Assembly: GCF_025460835.1 (NCBI RefSeq)
Contig: NZ_JAMXAY010000026.1
Location: 1-63,181 of the forward strand
Reading direction: 5' to 3'
Length of the DNA: 63,181 bases
Source: Parapedobacter soli
Lineage (GTDB): Bacteria > Bacteroidota > Bacteroidia > Sphingobacteriales > Sphingobacteriaceae
Shown: in pieces, positions 24,592-33,453 of the stretch
Layout of the letters: each line of letters starts with the position of its first letter
Numbering within the stretch: position 1 is the first letter of the stretch
The notes under the pieces: generated by a model
What the model saw: the letters and a program-made list of their open reading frames with translations, nothing else
What the model was told of the DNA's origin: nothing
Database searches by the model: none
Program-made: the position numbers and the translations under genes

Positions 24592-25608
24592 TTACCCTGA
24601 GGATCCTCGGACGACCAGACTACCGGTGGATATTGTCATTTCGGACGGGATGGTTGTAAATCGCTTTTTTAGTAAATCGAGCATGTTTTTTCCGGCAACC
24701 AAGCCGATATCATAAGGTTTTTGTTCGTATGTAGTAAGTCCGGGCACCACAAGGCATGCCGCCGGGTCGTTGCCAAAACCAGTTACCGCGATGTCTGCTG
24801 GCACCTGTATTCCCTTTTCTTTAAGGATCTCCATAAGCTGTATGGCACCGGCATCATAGATTGTACATATCGCATCGGGTGGTTCGGGCAATGCCAGCCA
24901 TTGGTCGATTGCGGCTTTCACATGTTCGTGGAGAAACCGGGTGTGTGCCACATATTCGGACCTATAGGTTATCCCGTGCTGGCGTAACGCAGCCATGTAA
25001 CCCTGCTGGCGCAGCTTACTGGCCAGCAGATGCTTCGGGCCGGCCAGCAAAGCGATACGCCGCCTGCCGCAGTCGATAAGGTGTTGGGTTGTTGTATACA
25101 AGCCATTGAAATCATCTTCAACCACTTTCGGAATGGGTAGTTCCTGGCATATCCGGGCGAACGACACCAACGGGAACCCTTTTTGGTAAAGCATCTTGAT
25201 CTGGTCGAAATTCCGCGTATCACGCGTGTGGCATATCAAGAATCCGTCCACACGGCTCAGCATGAGCGCTTGGATATTTTCCTTTTCGATTTGTGGTGAT
25301 TCGTCCGACTGCGCAATAATGGTACGGTACCCCATCCGTGCCACCGCGTGCTGTATACCACTCACTATGGCAGCAAAAAATGGTTTCTGGATGTCAGGGA
25401 TGATGACCCCCAACATACGGGTTTCGTTCTTGATGAGGCCGAGGGCTAGCATGTTCGGCTGGTAGTCCAACTCTTTAGCCACTTCAAGAACAGCTTTCCT
25501 GGTTTCCGGGCTGACATTCGGGTTATTGGTCAGGGCCCGCGAAACCGTAGATTTCGATATGCCTAATTTCTTGGCAATATCAATGATGGTAATTTGGCGT
25601 TTCTGCAT
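24592..25608 (-). CDS. LacI-family transcriptional regulator of the arabinoside locus
   Basis: This 338-residue repressor has an N-terminal LacI helix-turn-helix (ITIIDIAKKLGISKSTVSRA, residues about 5-24), a hinge and a periplasmic-binding-protein-like effector domain from LGVIIPDI near 63. The start is the ATG at 25608; a longer in-frame start would place codons over the likely operator. It is divergent from the FAD oxidoreductase/MFS/SusC/SusD/GH51 genes and is the obvious regulator, with the palindrome at 25662-25688 just upstream. No terminator separates its 3' end from the convergent Smr gene. Confidence 0.92.
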   Translation of the reverse strand: MQKRQITIIDIAKKLGISKSTVSRALTNNPNVSPETRKAVLEVAKELDYQPNMLALGLIKNETRMLGVIIPDIQKPFFAAIVSGIQHAVARMGYRTIIAQSDESPQIEKENIQALMLSRVDGFLICHTRDTRNFDQIKMLYQKGFPLVSFARICQELPIPKVVEDDFNGLYTTTQHLIDCGRRRIALLAGPKHLLASKLRQQGYMAALRQHGITYRSEYVAHTRFLHEHVKAAIDQWLALPEPPDAICTIYDAGAIQLMEILKEKGIQVPADIAVTGFGNDPAACLVVPGLTTYEQKPYDIGLVAGKNMLDLLKKRFTTIPSEMTISTGSLVVRGSSG

Positions 25609-25661
25609 AACAGGGTCTATCCCGCAAAGATGTGAAAAAATATTTTTAAATAAAAACATCA

Positions 25662-25688
25662 TTGGGAACGGTTGTGGGAATGTTCCCA
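25662..25688. promoter_or_regulatory. Candidate LacI-family operator
   Basis: The sequence holds a 14-bp LacI-like near-palindrome, TGGGAATGTTCCCA (25675-25688). A third half-site, TTGGGAAC at 25662-25669, is also an exact inverted copy of GTTCCCAA (25682-25689). It lies 54-80 bp upstream of the regulator start and 214-240 bp upstream of the FAD oxidoreductase start. A second weaker palindrome, ATCAT-AA-ATGAT, lies at 25775-25786. Confidence 0.65.
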
Positions 25689-25901
25689 ATATATAAATGA
25701 AAATTTTAACAACATAATCACTTGTTTATCAATAAAAAATGATATAGATTCGCTTTTGATTATGAAACTAATTTATCATAAATGATGATATTTAAACAAC
25801 TAATTACACAGGTCTTTAATCCGTCGAAGACCGTCCCAGCCAGTGAAGGCACACGTCAAGCCGGACATCATACTCGACACCATTTACTTTAAGATTTATA
25901 T

Positions 25902-27395
25902 ATGCAGTTTATTGAAGAAGCACCGAAGAAACTTCCTATTTATGCCTCACCCGATGTATTGGTGGTAGGGGCAGGTCCTGCCGGAATTGGCGCGGCTATA
26001 TCCGCGGCCCGCAATGGCGCCAAGGTCATGCTTTTAGAACGCTACGGCTTTTTGGGAGGGAACCTTACCATCGCCATGGTCAACCCGATGTTCACGTTCC
26101 ATGACGTGAAAGGCAAACAGGTAATCCGCGGGATCGCCGGCGAACTCGTTGACCGCCTCGTGCAGCTTAAGTCGTCGCAGGGCCACGTTACAGACCTCAC
26201 GTTCGATAACGCGTCGATGACGCCGTTCGATCCTGAAGGGATGAAGTATTTGCTTTTCCGGATGGTGACCGAAGCCGGCGTGGAGCTATTACTCCATTCG
26301 TGGGCTGTGGGGGTTACCCGCGAAGGCAGCCGCGTATCGTCGGTTATCATTGAGAACAAATCCGGGAGGCAGGCCATTGTTCCCAAGTACGTCATCGATT
26401 GCTCTGCCGATGCCGACATTGCAGCCATGGCAGGCGCTCCTTTCGTAAAAGGGCGGGAAGAAGATGGTGCCATGCAACCGGTAACCTTATTTTTCCGGAT
26501 CGGCGGGATAGACATGGGAAACCTACGCCATTGGATGAAAAACAACCGGGACCTACTGAAAGACTCCCCTACCGACGAGGAAATCGATTCCAGTAAGGCC
26601 ATCGCTTTCCTTGGTTTGAACCAATTGGTGAAGATGGGCATGGAAAAGGGGGAGTTTCCGAAAGATGCTGCCCCCCGGATCCTATTTTACGAGTTGCCGC
26701 AGGAAGGCCAGATTGCCGTGAACGCCACGCGGTTGCAGGGCATAGACGGCACCAATGCAGCCGACCTGACACGGGCCGAAGTAGAAACACGCGTACAAGC
26801 GTGGGAAATCCACAAATTCTTACAGAAGTATGTGGGTGGGTTCGAACGATCATATATCCTGGACACCGGGGCCCAGGTCGGGGTACGCGAAACACGCCAT
26901 ATCCGTGGCGACTACCAGCTCACCGAGCAAGATGTGCTGGCCAACCGCGCTTTTGACGATGGTATCGCCTGTGGGACATTCGCCATCGACATCCACCCGC
27001 CCGAGGGCGAACAACAGGTTTTCACGGGGTCGGGCAAAGCCGTTTATGAGGTGCCTTATCGCACATTGCTCCCCCAGGGCCTCGACAATGTGCTGGTGGC
27101 CGGAAGGAGCATTTCGGCTACGCATGCCGCTTTCGGATCATCGCGGGTGATGGCCACTTGCATGGCGATCGGCCAAGGGGCCGGTATTGCCATTGCCAAT
27201 CTCATCCCTAAAGGCGGCGACGTACGCAGTGTAAATGTGGGCGATGTACGGGCAAAATTAATCGCGCAGGGGCAGTATCTGTTGGGCATGGCCGACGACC
27301 AGCCAGCAGACCCTACGCTCGCACTCAATAAAGGCGAAGGCTCGGGCGCGGCGGCATCCCACTACAATCCATTCAAAGACCAAACGCATGGTTAA
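25902..27395 (+). CDS. FAD-dependent oxidoreductase (PF12831-like)
   Basis: This 497-residue flavoprotein has an N-terminal Rossmann motif VVGAGPAGIGAA near residue 22 and an ERYGFLGGNLT segment typical of FAD_oxidored (PF12831) proteins. The C-terminal LVAGRSISATHAAFGSSRVM near residue 395 is the family's FAD-binding closing motif. No signal peptide is seen, so it is cytoplasmic. Family members oxidise sugars or related hydroxyl compounds, and this one probably acts on a product of the adjacent arabinoside locus. It overlaps the MFS gene by 8 bp, so the two are translationally coupled. Confidence 0.85.
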   Translation: MQFIEEAPKKLPIYASPDVLVVGAGPAGIGAAISAARNGAKVMLLERYGFLGGNLTIAMVNPMFTFHDVKGKQVIRGIAGELVDRLVQLKSSQGHVTDLTFDNASMTPFDPEGMKYLLFRMVTEAGVELLLHSWAVGVTREGSRVSSVIIENKSGRQAIVPKYVIDCSADADIAAMAGAPFVKGREEDGAMQPVTLFFRIGGIDMGNLRHWMKNNRDLLKDSPTDEEIDSSKAIAFLGLNQLVKMGMEKGEFPKDAAPRILFYELPQEGQIAVNATRLQGIDGTNAADLTRAEVETRVQAWEIHKFLQKYVGGFERSYILDTGAQVGVRETRHIRGDYQLTEQDVLANRAFDDGIACGTFAIDIHPPEGEQQVFTGSGKAVYEVPYRTLLPQGLDNVLVAGRSISATHAAFGSSRVMATCMAIGQGAGIAIANLIPKGGDVRSVNVGDVRAKLIAQGQYLLGMADDQPADPTLALNKGEGSGAAASHYNPFKDQTHG

Positions 27396-28653
27396 GCAAT
27401 CAGGCAACATCCGGTGGGGTGTGGCAGCCCTGTTGTTTTTCGCGTCCACGCTCAATTACCTGGATCGGCAGGTACTTTCGGTATTGGCGCCCACGATCCA
27501 AGCCGAATTGGGGTTGACCGATGTGGATTATTCCTTTATTACCTCATCGTTTCTGTTGAGTTACACCGTGATGTATGCCATCAGCGGCGCATTGGTAGAC
27601 CGCCTGGGTACCCGCAAAAGTTTCCTATGGGCCGTGGGCGGCTGGTCCATTGCCAACATCCTTCACGCGTTTGCGAAGACGGCGATGCAATTCTCGGCAT
27701 TCCGGTTCCTATTGGGCATTGCCGAGTCGGCCAATTTCCCGGCTGGTGTCAAAGCGGCTTCCGAGTGGTTCCCCCTTCGCGAACGCGCCCTTGCTATCGG
27801 CATGCTCAACGCAGGGTCGTCGGCAGGCGCAGCCATCGCCATCCCCCTGGTATCGGTAATTGCCATCCAGTTCAACTGGCAGGCCGCTTTCGTGGCTACC
27901 GGGCTTCTGGGTTTGATCTGGATGTTCTTCTGGCGGCGGCAATTCTACCTTCCACAAGACCACCCACGTATTTCGGAGGCCGAGCGGGAGTTGATCTTGG
28001 ACGGGCAACCGCCGCAGGCCGCTACCACTGAGAAAACAAGTATCTGGCGCCTGCTGCGTATGCGGCAAGCCTGGGGGTGCCTTTGCGCACGTATCTTCAT
28101 CGACCCGGTGACCTATTTCCTCATTTTCTGGATACCCAAATACCTGCAGGAGCAGCAGGGCCTTACCCTCGACCAGATGGGGTACTTCGCCTGGATTCCG
28201 TTCGTAATCCTCGCTGTAGGCACGTTGTTGGGCGGCATCATCCCCAAATGGTTCATCACCAAATGGGGCTGGTCGCTCAACCGCTCACGCAAATCGGTCA
28301 TGCTTTTTGCGTCTTTGCTTGTACCGGTGTGCTGCGTTGCCTTGTTCTACGCACCAGGCATGGGGGTAGCATTGATTGCCATCGCGGGTGTCATGCTCGG
28401 TCACGGGCTTTGGGGCAACATCACCATTCCAGCCGAAGTATTCCCCCGCCACGTACAGGGCACCCTCACCGGTATCGGCGGCACCTTGGGTGGCATCGCG
28501 GGTATACTTTCACAGCTTTCGGTAGGATGGACGGTCCAGCACCTTTCCTATGTGCCCATCTTCGTTGCCATTGGTGTCGCCTACTTATTTACGCTGGGAT
28601 GCGTGCAGTTGTTCACCGGAAAATTGGGTGAGATCATCACGATAGACCCATAG
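27388..28653 (+). CDS. MFS transporter, ACS/hexuronate-like
   Basis: This 421-residue 12-helix inner-membrane carrier has TLNYLDRQVLSVLAP near residue 20 and RFLLGIAESANFPAGVK near residue 107, both hallmarks of the anion:cation symporter branch (ExuT-like). These carriers import sugar acids or related organic acids. Coupling to the FAD oxidoreductase (8-bp overlap) suggests the transported compound and the oxidoreductase belong to one pathway. Confidence 0.88.
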   Translation: MVKQSGNIRWGVAALLFFASTLNYLDRQVLSVLAPTIQAELGLTDVDYSFITSSFLLSYTVMYAISGALVDRLGTRKSFLWAVGGWSIANILHAFAKTAMQFSAFRFLLGIAESANFPAGVKAASEWFPLRERALAIGMLNAGSSAGAAIAIPLVSVIAIQFNWQAAFVATGLLGLIWMFFWRRQFYLPQDHPRISEAERELILDGQPPQAATTEKTSIWRLLRMRQAWGCLCARIFIDPVTYFLIFWIPKYLQEQQGLTLDQMGYFAWIPFVILAVGTLLGGIIPKWFITKWGWSLNRSRKSVMLFASLLVPVCCVALFYAPGMGVALIAIAGVMLGHGLWGNITIPAEVFPRHVQGTLTGIGGTLGGIAGILSQLSVGWTVQHLSYVPIFVAIGVAYLFTLGCVQLFTGKLGEIITIDP

Positions 28654-28703
28654 ACCATAACCAACATAGAAAGTACAAATTATTTAACCAAACAATAAAG
28701 CTA

Positions 28704-31700
28704 ATGAACACATTAAAACTAATCCAGTATCTAAGTATCAGGGGCCGCTGGGTGCTCCTGTTACTCGCTGTTGCAGGCATATCGCGTGCACAGCAACAGG
28801 TTGATGTGTCCGGAACGGTCCGCGATCTCGAAGGCAATGCACTTGCAGGCGTTACCGTGAGTCAGAAAGGTGCTGGCCAAGCCCTCGCCGTGACCAACCC
28901 CGACGGCACATTTTCCCTCCGCTCGCCGGCAGACGCAACACTCGTTTTCTCATTGATCGGGTACGGCAATGAGGAGGCCAGTGTGACGGGCCGTCCGCTA
29001 AACGTGGTCATGACCGCCGTGGTGGCCAACCTTGACGAGGTGGTCGTGGTTGGCTTCGGCACCACCAAAAAGGTGAATCTTACCGGATCCGTTGCCTCCG
29101 TGTCGGGCGAAGAAATCGCTAAGCGGCAGGTGGGCCAGAGCTCCATGGCCTTACAGGGCATTGTTCCCGGCGTAACCGTGACACAGAGCACCGGTCAGCC
29201 CGGCGTTGACGGCGGCTCCATCCGCGTGCGGGGGGTCGGTACGCTTAATAATTCCAACCCACTGGTGTTGGTGGATGGCGTGGTGATGTCGCTGGACCAT
29301 GTGGATGTATCATCCATCGAGTCAATATCGGTACTCAAGGACGCAGCATCTTCAGCCATCTATGGCTCGCGGGCAGCCAATGGGGTTATCCTTATTACCA
29401 CCAAGCGCGGGCGCGAAGGGCAGTTTTCCTTTTCGTATGACGCCTACCTGGGTAAGCAGTCGCCCACCAATATGATTAAACCGGTCAACGGTCTCGACCA
29501 CATGAACCTGATCAACGAAGCACACACCAACGTCGGCCGCTCACCGCTTTTCCCCGCCGATTACATCCAAAATTACATCGCCAATAAAGACACCGACCCG
29601 GACACCTATCCCGATTCGGACTGGCAGGACGCCCTGCTTACCGGCAGTGGTCTGCAACAGAACCACGTGCTGAGCGTGACAGGCGGCACGGAGCGCGTCA
29701 AATTTTTTGGATCTTTCGGCTACCTCAACCAAGCGGGGCTCATCGATAACGTCAATTTCCAGCGTTACTATTTCCGGCTCAATACCAATGTAAAGCTATC
29801 CGAAAAGTTGAGTGGATCGTTCGATTTATACATCCGCAATCAGGACCGCAAATCCGTCACCAATGCCGGACCATTCTCCGGGCCGGCAGCCTTTTCACCG
29901 TCGACCTCCACAGGTATGATCTTTGGCTTAATCAATAAGCTGCCGGCTACACAAGCCATCAAGTACACAAACGGATTATGGGGCGAAGGTCAGAATGGCG
30001 CCAACCCTGCAGCGATTGTGGAGGAAGGAGGTTGGTGGCGGCAAACCAGTTTCCCCCTTGCCGGAAACTTCTCGCTGGATTATAAGCCATTCGAGTTCCT
30101 TACGGCTCGAGTGACATATGCGCCTACCTATTCGCAGCCGGTTACCCGTTCGTTCAACAACGTAGTCAAAACGTACGACCCTGCGGGCAACCCCCGGTTT
30201 TCCGTACCTTCTATCAATGAGCTGAATGAGGATATGGCTACCGAGCGTGAAGACCAGGTGGACGTCACACTCACGTTCGCCGAAGACTACGGCAACCATT
30301 CAGTCAGCGCCATGGGCGGATACCAGTACCTGAATGCAGCCTACAGCGGCTTCAGTGCATTCCGCGACAATTTCCTGTTTCCCGATTATACGGTGCTTTC
30401 AGCCGGGTCATCGGACAACATGCGCAATGGAGGTTATGCAGGCGCATGGTCACTGATATCCTATTTCGGCCGCGCCAATTATGCGTTCGCCGGTAAATAC
30501 CTGTTCGAGGCCAATATCCGGCACGACGGGTCATCGCGTTTCGCAGAAGGCAACAAGTGGGGTACATTCCCGTCGTTCTCGGCCGGATGGCGCCTCTCTG
30601 AAGAACCGTTTATGGCAGGCACACGCAGTTACCTCGACGATTTGAAAATCCGCGCTTCATGGGGTCTTTTGGGCAACCAGCAAATCGGCAGCGATTACCC
30701 CTTTGCACCCACCGTCTCACTCAGCCCACGTTATGTTTCCAACGACCAGGTGGTCAATGGGGCCGCCATACTCGACTTGGCCAACACCGATATCACGTGG
30801 GAAACCACCGAGATGACGAACATCGGATTAGACGTACGGCTGCTGCGTAAACTATCCGTTTCCTTCGACTATTACCAAAAAGAAACACGGGGGATCCTGC
30901 TGCAACTCAGCATCCCGAGAACAATGGGTGTCACGGCACCTTACCAGAATGCCGGTGTGGTTGAAAACAAAGGCTGGGATCTGCAGCTCGACTATTCCGA
31001 TTACAGCAAGCCATTCAAATATGCGGCTACGGTGGTGCTGTCGGACGTACGCAATAAGGTGGTCGACCTCAAGGGCATCCAGCAAACCGGCACCATCGTA
31101 AATCGCGAGGGTTACCCAATAAACTCGTTGTTCCTTTTGCGGTCGGCAGGTTTGCTTTCGCCGGCCGATTTTGATAGTGAGGGCAATTACCTCCATACCC
31201 CTACGCAATTTGGCGTCGTAGCACCCGGTGACATCCGGTATCTGAACACCAACGACGATAATGTCGTCAACGCCGGCGACCGCGAAGTGTTGGGAAGTAC
31301 CATTCCACGCTACACCTACAGCTTCAACCTGTACCTGGGCTACCGGAATTTTGATTTTTCAACCCTGCTACAAGGCGTGGGTAAGGTGGATGGTTACCTC
31401 ACCAGTAACGCCATCACTCCTTTCTTGCTTGGCGGCACCGCATACGAATACCAGAAGGACCGTTGGACCCCCGACAATCCCAATGCGGTATTCCCCCGGC
31501 TCGCATTCGGCGAAAGCCACAACACACAGCAGTCGGACTATTGGATGCGTAGTGCCGCGTACTTACGTGTAAAAAACATCCAACTGGGCTATACGCTCCC
31601 CACAGCGGTAGCCAACAGCATGCGCATACAGAAAGCCCGCCTATACATTTCGGGCGAAAATTTGTTTACGTTCGACAATTTCTGGGAGGGGTGGGATCCT

Positions 31701-31778
31701 GAAATCTCCGCGGCCAGCAACGGGGCTTATTACCCGCAGGTAAAAACATTCAATGTCGGACTGAACCTCAAATTTTAA
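28704..31778 (+). CDS. SusC-like TonB-dependent outer-membrane transporter (arabinoside locus)
   Basis: This 1024-residue protein has a signal peptide ending near residue 30 (SRAQQQ), a carboxypeptidase-D-like regulatory domain (about 33-105), a TonB-box-like LDEVVVVGFGT near 109, a plug domain (about 120-230) and a 22-strand barrel. There is no STN domain, so control is by the LacI regulator and not by FecI/FecR signalling. It pairs with the SusD gene 11 bp downstream to import oligosaccharides released at the surface. Confidence 0.93.
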   Translation: MNTLKLIQYLSIRGRWVLLLLAVAGISRAQQQVDVSGTVRDLEGNALAGVTVSQKGAGQALAVTNPDGTFSLRSPADATLVFSLIGYGNEEASVTGRPLNVVMTAVVANLDEVVVVGFGTTKKVNLTGSVASVSGEEIAKRQVGQSSMALQGIVPGVTVTQSTGQPGVDGGSIRVRGVGTLNNSNPLVLVDGVVMSLDHVDVSSIESISVLKDAASSAIYGSRAANGVILITTKRGREGQFSFSYDAYLGKQSPTNMIKPVNGLDHMNLINEAHTNVGRSPLFPADYIQNYIANKDTDPDTYPDSDWQDALLTGSGLQQNHVLSVTGGTERVKFFGSFGYLNQAGLIDNVNFQRYYFRLNTNVKLSEKLSGSFDLYIRNQDRKSVTNAGPFSGPAAFSPSTSTGMIFGLINKLPATQAIKYTNGLWGEGQNGANPAAIVEEGGWWRQTSFPLAGNFSLDYKPFEFLTARVTYAPTYSQPVTRSFNNVVKTYDPAGNPRFSVPSINELNEDMATEREDQVDVTLTFAEDYGNHSVSAMGGYQYLNAAYSGFSAFRDNFLFPDYTVLSAGSSDNMRNGGYAGAWSLISYFGRANYAFAGKYLFEANIRHDGSSRFAEGNKWGTFPSFSAGWRLSEEPFMAGTRSYLDDLKIRASWGLLGNQQIGSDYPFAPTVSLSPRYVSNDQVVNGAAILDLANTDITWETTEMTNIGLDVRLLRKLSVSFDYYQKETRGILLQLSIPRTMGVTAPYQNAGVVENKGWDLQLDYSDYSKPFKYAATVVLSDVRNKVVDLKGIQQTGTIVNREGYPINSLFLLRSAGLLSPADFDSEGNYLHTPTQFGVVAPGDIRYLNTNDDNVVNAGDREVLGSTIPRYTYSFNLYLGYRNFDFSTLLQGVGKVDGYLTSNAITPFLLGGTAYEYQKDRWTPDNPNAVFPRLAFGESHNTQQSDYWMRSAAYLRVKNIQLGYTLPTAVANSMRIQKARLYISGENLFTFDNFWEGWDPEISAASNGAYYPQVKTFNVGLNLKF

Positions 31779-31789
31779 AACGATAGATC

Positions 31790-33424
31790 ATGAAAAAGAT
31801 AATCTTCATCGCAATATGTGTATTACTGCTAGGATGTAGCAAGCAGCTGGATAAGTTCCCCCTCGATGCTCCCTCAACGGGCACATTTCTAAAGACCGAG
31901 GCAGAGCTCCGTGCCGCAATCGCGGGCTGTTTCTCCCCCTTATCGTTTCGATTTGGTGAAAACCCCTTCGCAATCTGGTTCGACATGTATTCAGACATCG
32001 CAGCCAATCGCGACGCCACACCACACTCGTATTGGGGCACACCCACCGCAGGAAATGTCAATACCATCTGGAATAATATGTACACCGTTATCGCACGATG
32101 CAACTTCGTGCTTGACAACATCGACCGTGTGACCGGTACTTCCGAGGTAGTCATCAACCAGTCTAAGGGTGAGGCTAAGTTTCTACGTGCTTACGCCTAT
32201 TCGCTGCTTTCGCAGTTCTATGGCGACGTGCCTTTGGTGACCACCACATTAGAGCTCTCTGACGCCTACGTATCGCGCGACGCGAAGAGCTTGGTTGTTG
32301 ACTTCATTTTATCGGAGCTGACCGAGGCAGCAGGTCTCTTGCCGGCTACGAATGCGCCGAACACCATGGCCATTTCGGGCGGTGCAGCCAATGCGTTGGC
32401 GTCACGTGTAGCGCTCTATAACGAGCGCTGGTCCGAAGCCATCGCAGCCGCAGAAGCGGTAATGGCACTAGAAGGAACACAGTTCGAGCTTAACCCCGAC
32501 TACGAAGGCATCACCCACCGCGCCGGTAAAACGTCCAAGGAAATCATCTGGGCGATCCAATTCAACTATAACGACGTAATCCACGAAACACCCGTATCAT
32601 TCCGCTCGCGGATGTCGGGGGGCTACAGCAACCGAATGCCTGTACAAGCACTGATCGATTCGTACCTGAGTATTGACGGACTCCCCATCGATGAATCGCC
32701 ATTATACAATCCGGCGAAACCTTTTGAAAACCGCGACCCCCGGCTAGCCATGTCCATCGCGCTACCGGGGAGCGTATACTACGGCTACCAGTTCGAAACC
32801 CACAAAGACAGCTTGATGTGCTGGAACTACAACGTGAGCCCGGCGGTACGCGTACCGAATCTCGACGCGACCCATACCTTTGCCAGCTTCGCCGGGTATT
32901 GCTGGCGGAAATACGCCGATCCGACCGAGGAGCATGCCACCCGTTCGGATATCAACCCCATCATCCTGCGGTATGCCGAGGTGCTGCTCAATTACGCGGA
33001 AGCCAAACTCGAAGCCAACCAATTGGATGCAACGGCTTATGAAGCAATTAATAAGTTAAGGCGACGTGTTGGCATGCCCGAAGTTGCCGCTGGATTGAGT
33101 TCCGATGCATTCCGCACGGTCGTCCGCACGGAACGCAAGATTGAACTCGCCGGTGAGGGCTTACGCTACTTCGATATCATCCGGTGGCGCATTGCCGAAG
33201 ACGTACTGAGCGGGCCATGTTACGGTCGTATACCGCGAGGCTTTTTAGCCGCTGCCCCAGCTATCGATGAGAATGGAACACCGGATTACAGCAATGTGTC
33301 GAATGCCGATCAGATGCGCGTCATCCAAACCCGCATCTTCGACCCCGGGGCCAATTATTTATGGCCAATCCCTGATATTGAAATCCAGACAAATGACAAT
33401 CTCGTTCCCAATCCGGGTTATTAA
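31790..33424 (+). CDS. SusD/RagB-like glycan-binding lipoprotein (arabinoside locus)
   Basis: This 544-residue outer-membrane lipoprotein has a lipobox LLLGC with acceptor Cys at residue 16. The SusD fold is shown by the TPR-like first half (FLRAYAYSLLSQFYGDVPLV near 127) and the C-terminal RyXX-type region with ELAGEGLRYFDIIRWR near 455. It caps the SusC channel and delivers glycan. It is followed by two GH51 enzymes. Confidence 0.93.
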   Translation: MKKIIFIAICVLLLGCSKQLDKFPLDAPSTGTFLKTEAELRAAIAGCFSPLSFRFGENPFAIWFDMYSDIAANRDATPHSYWGTPTAGNVNTIWNNMYTVIARCNFVLDNIDRVTGTSEVVINQSKGEAKFLRAYAYSLLSQFYGDVPLVTTTLELSDAYVSRDAKSLVVDFILSELTEAAGLLPATNAPNTMAISGGAANALASRVALYNERWSEAIAAAEAVMALEGTQFELNPDYEGITHRAGKTSKEIIWAIQFNYNDVIHETPVSFRSRMSGGYSNRMPVQALIDSYLSIDGLPIDESPLYNPAKPFENRDPRLAMSIALPGSVYYGYQFETHKDSLMCWNYNVSPAVRVPNLDATHTFASFAGYCWRKYADPTEEHATRSDINPIILRYAEVLLNYAEAKLEANQLDATAYEAINKLRRRVGMPEVAAGLSSDAFRTVVRTERKIELAGEGLRYFDIIRWRIAEDVLSGPCYGRIPRGFLAAAPAIDENGTPDYSNVSNADQMRVIQTRIFDPGANYLWPIPDIEIQTNDNLVPNPGY

Positions 33425-33453
33425 CGGCTAGAAACAAATAAACAACACCATAA

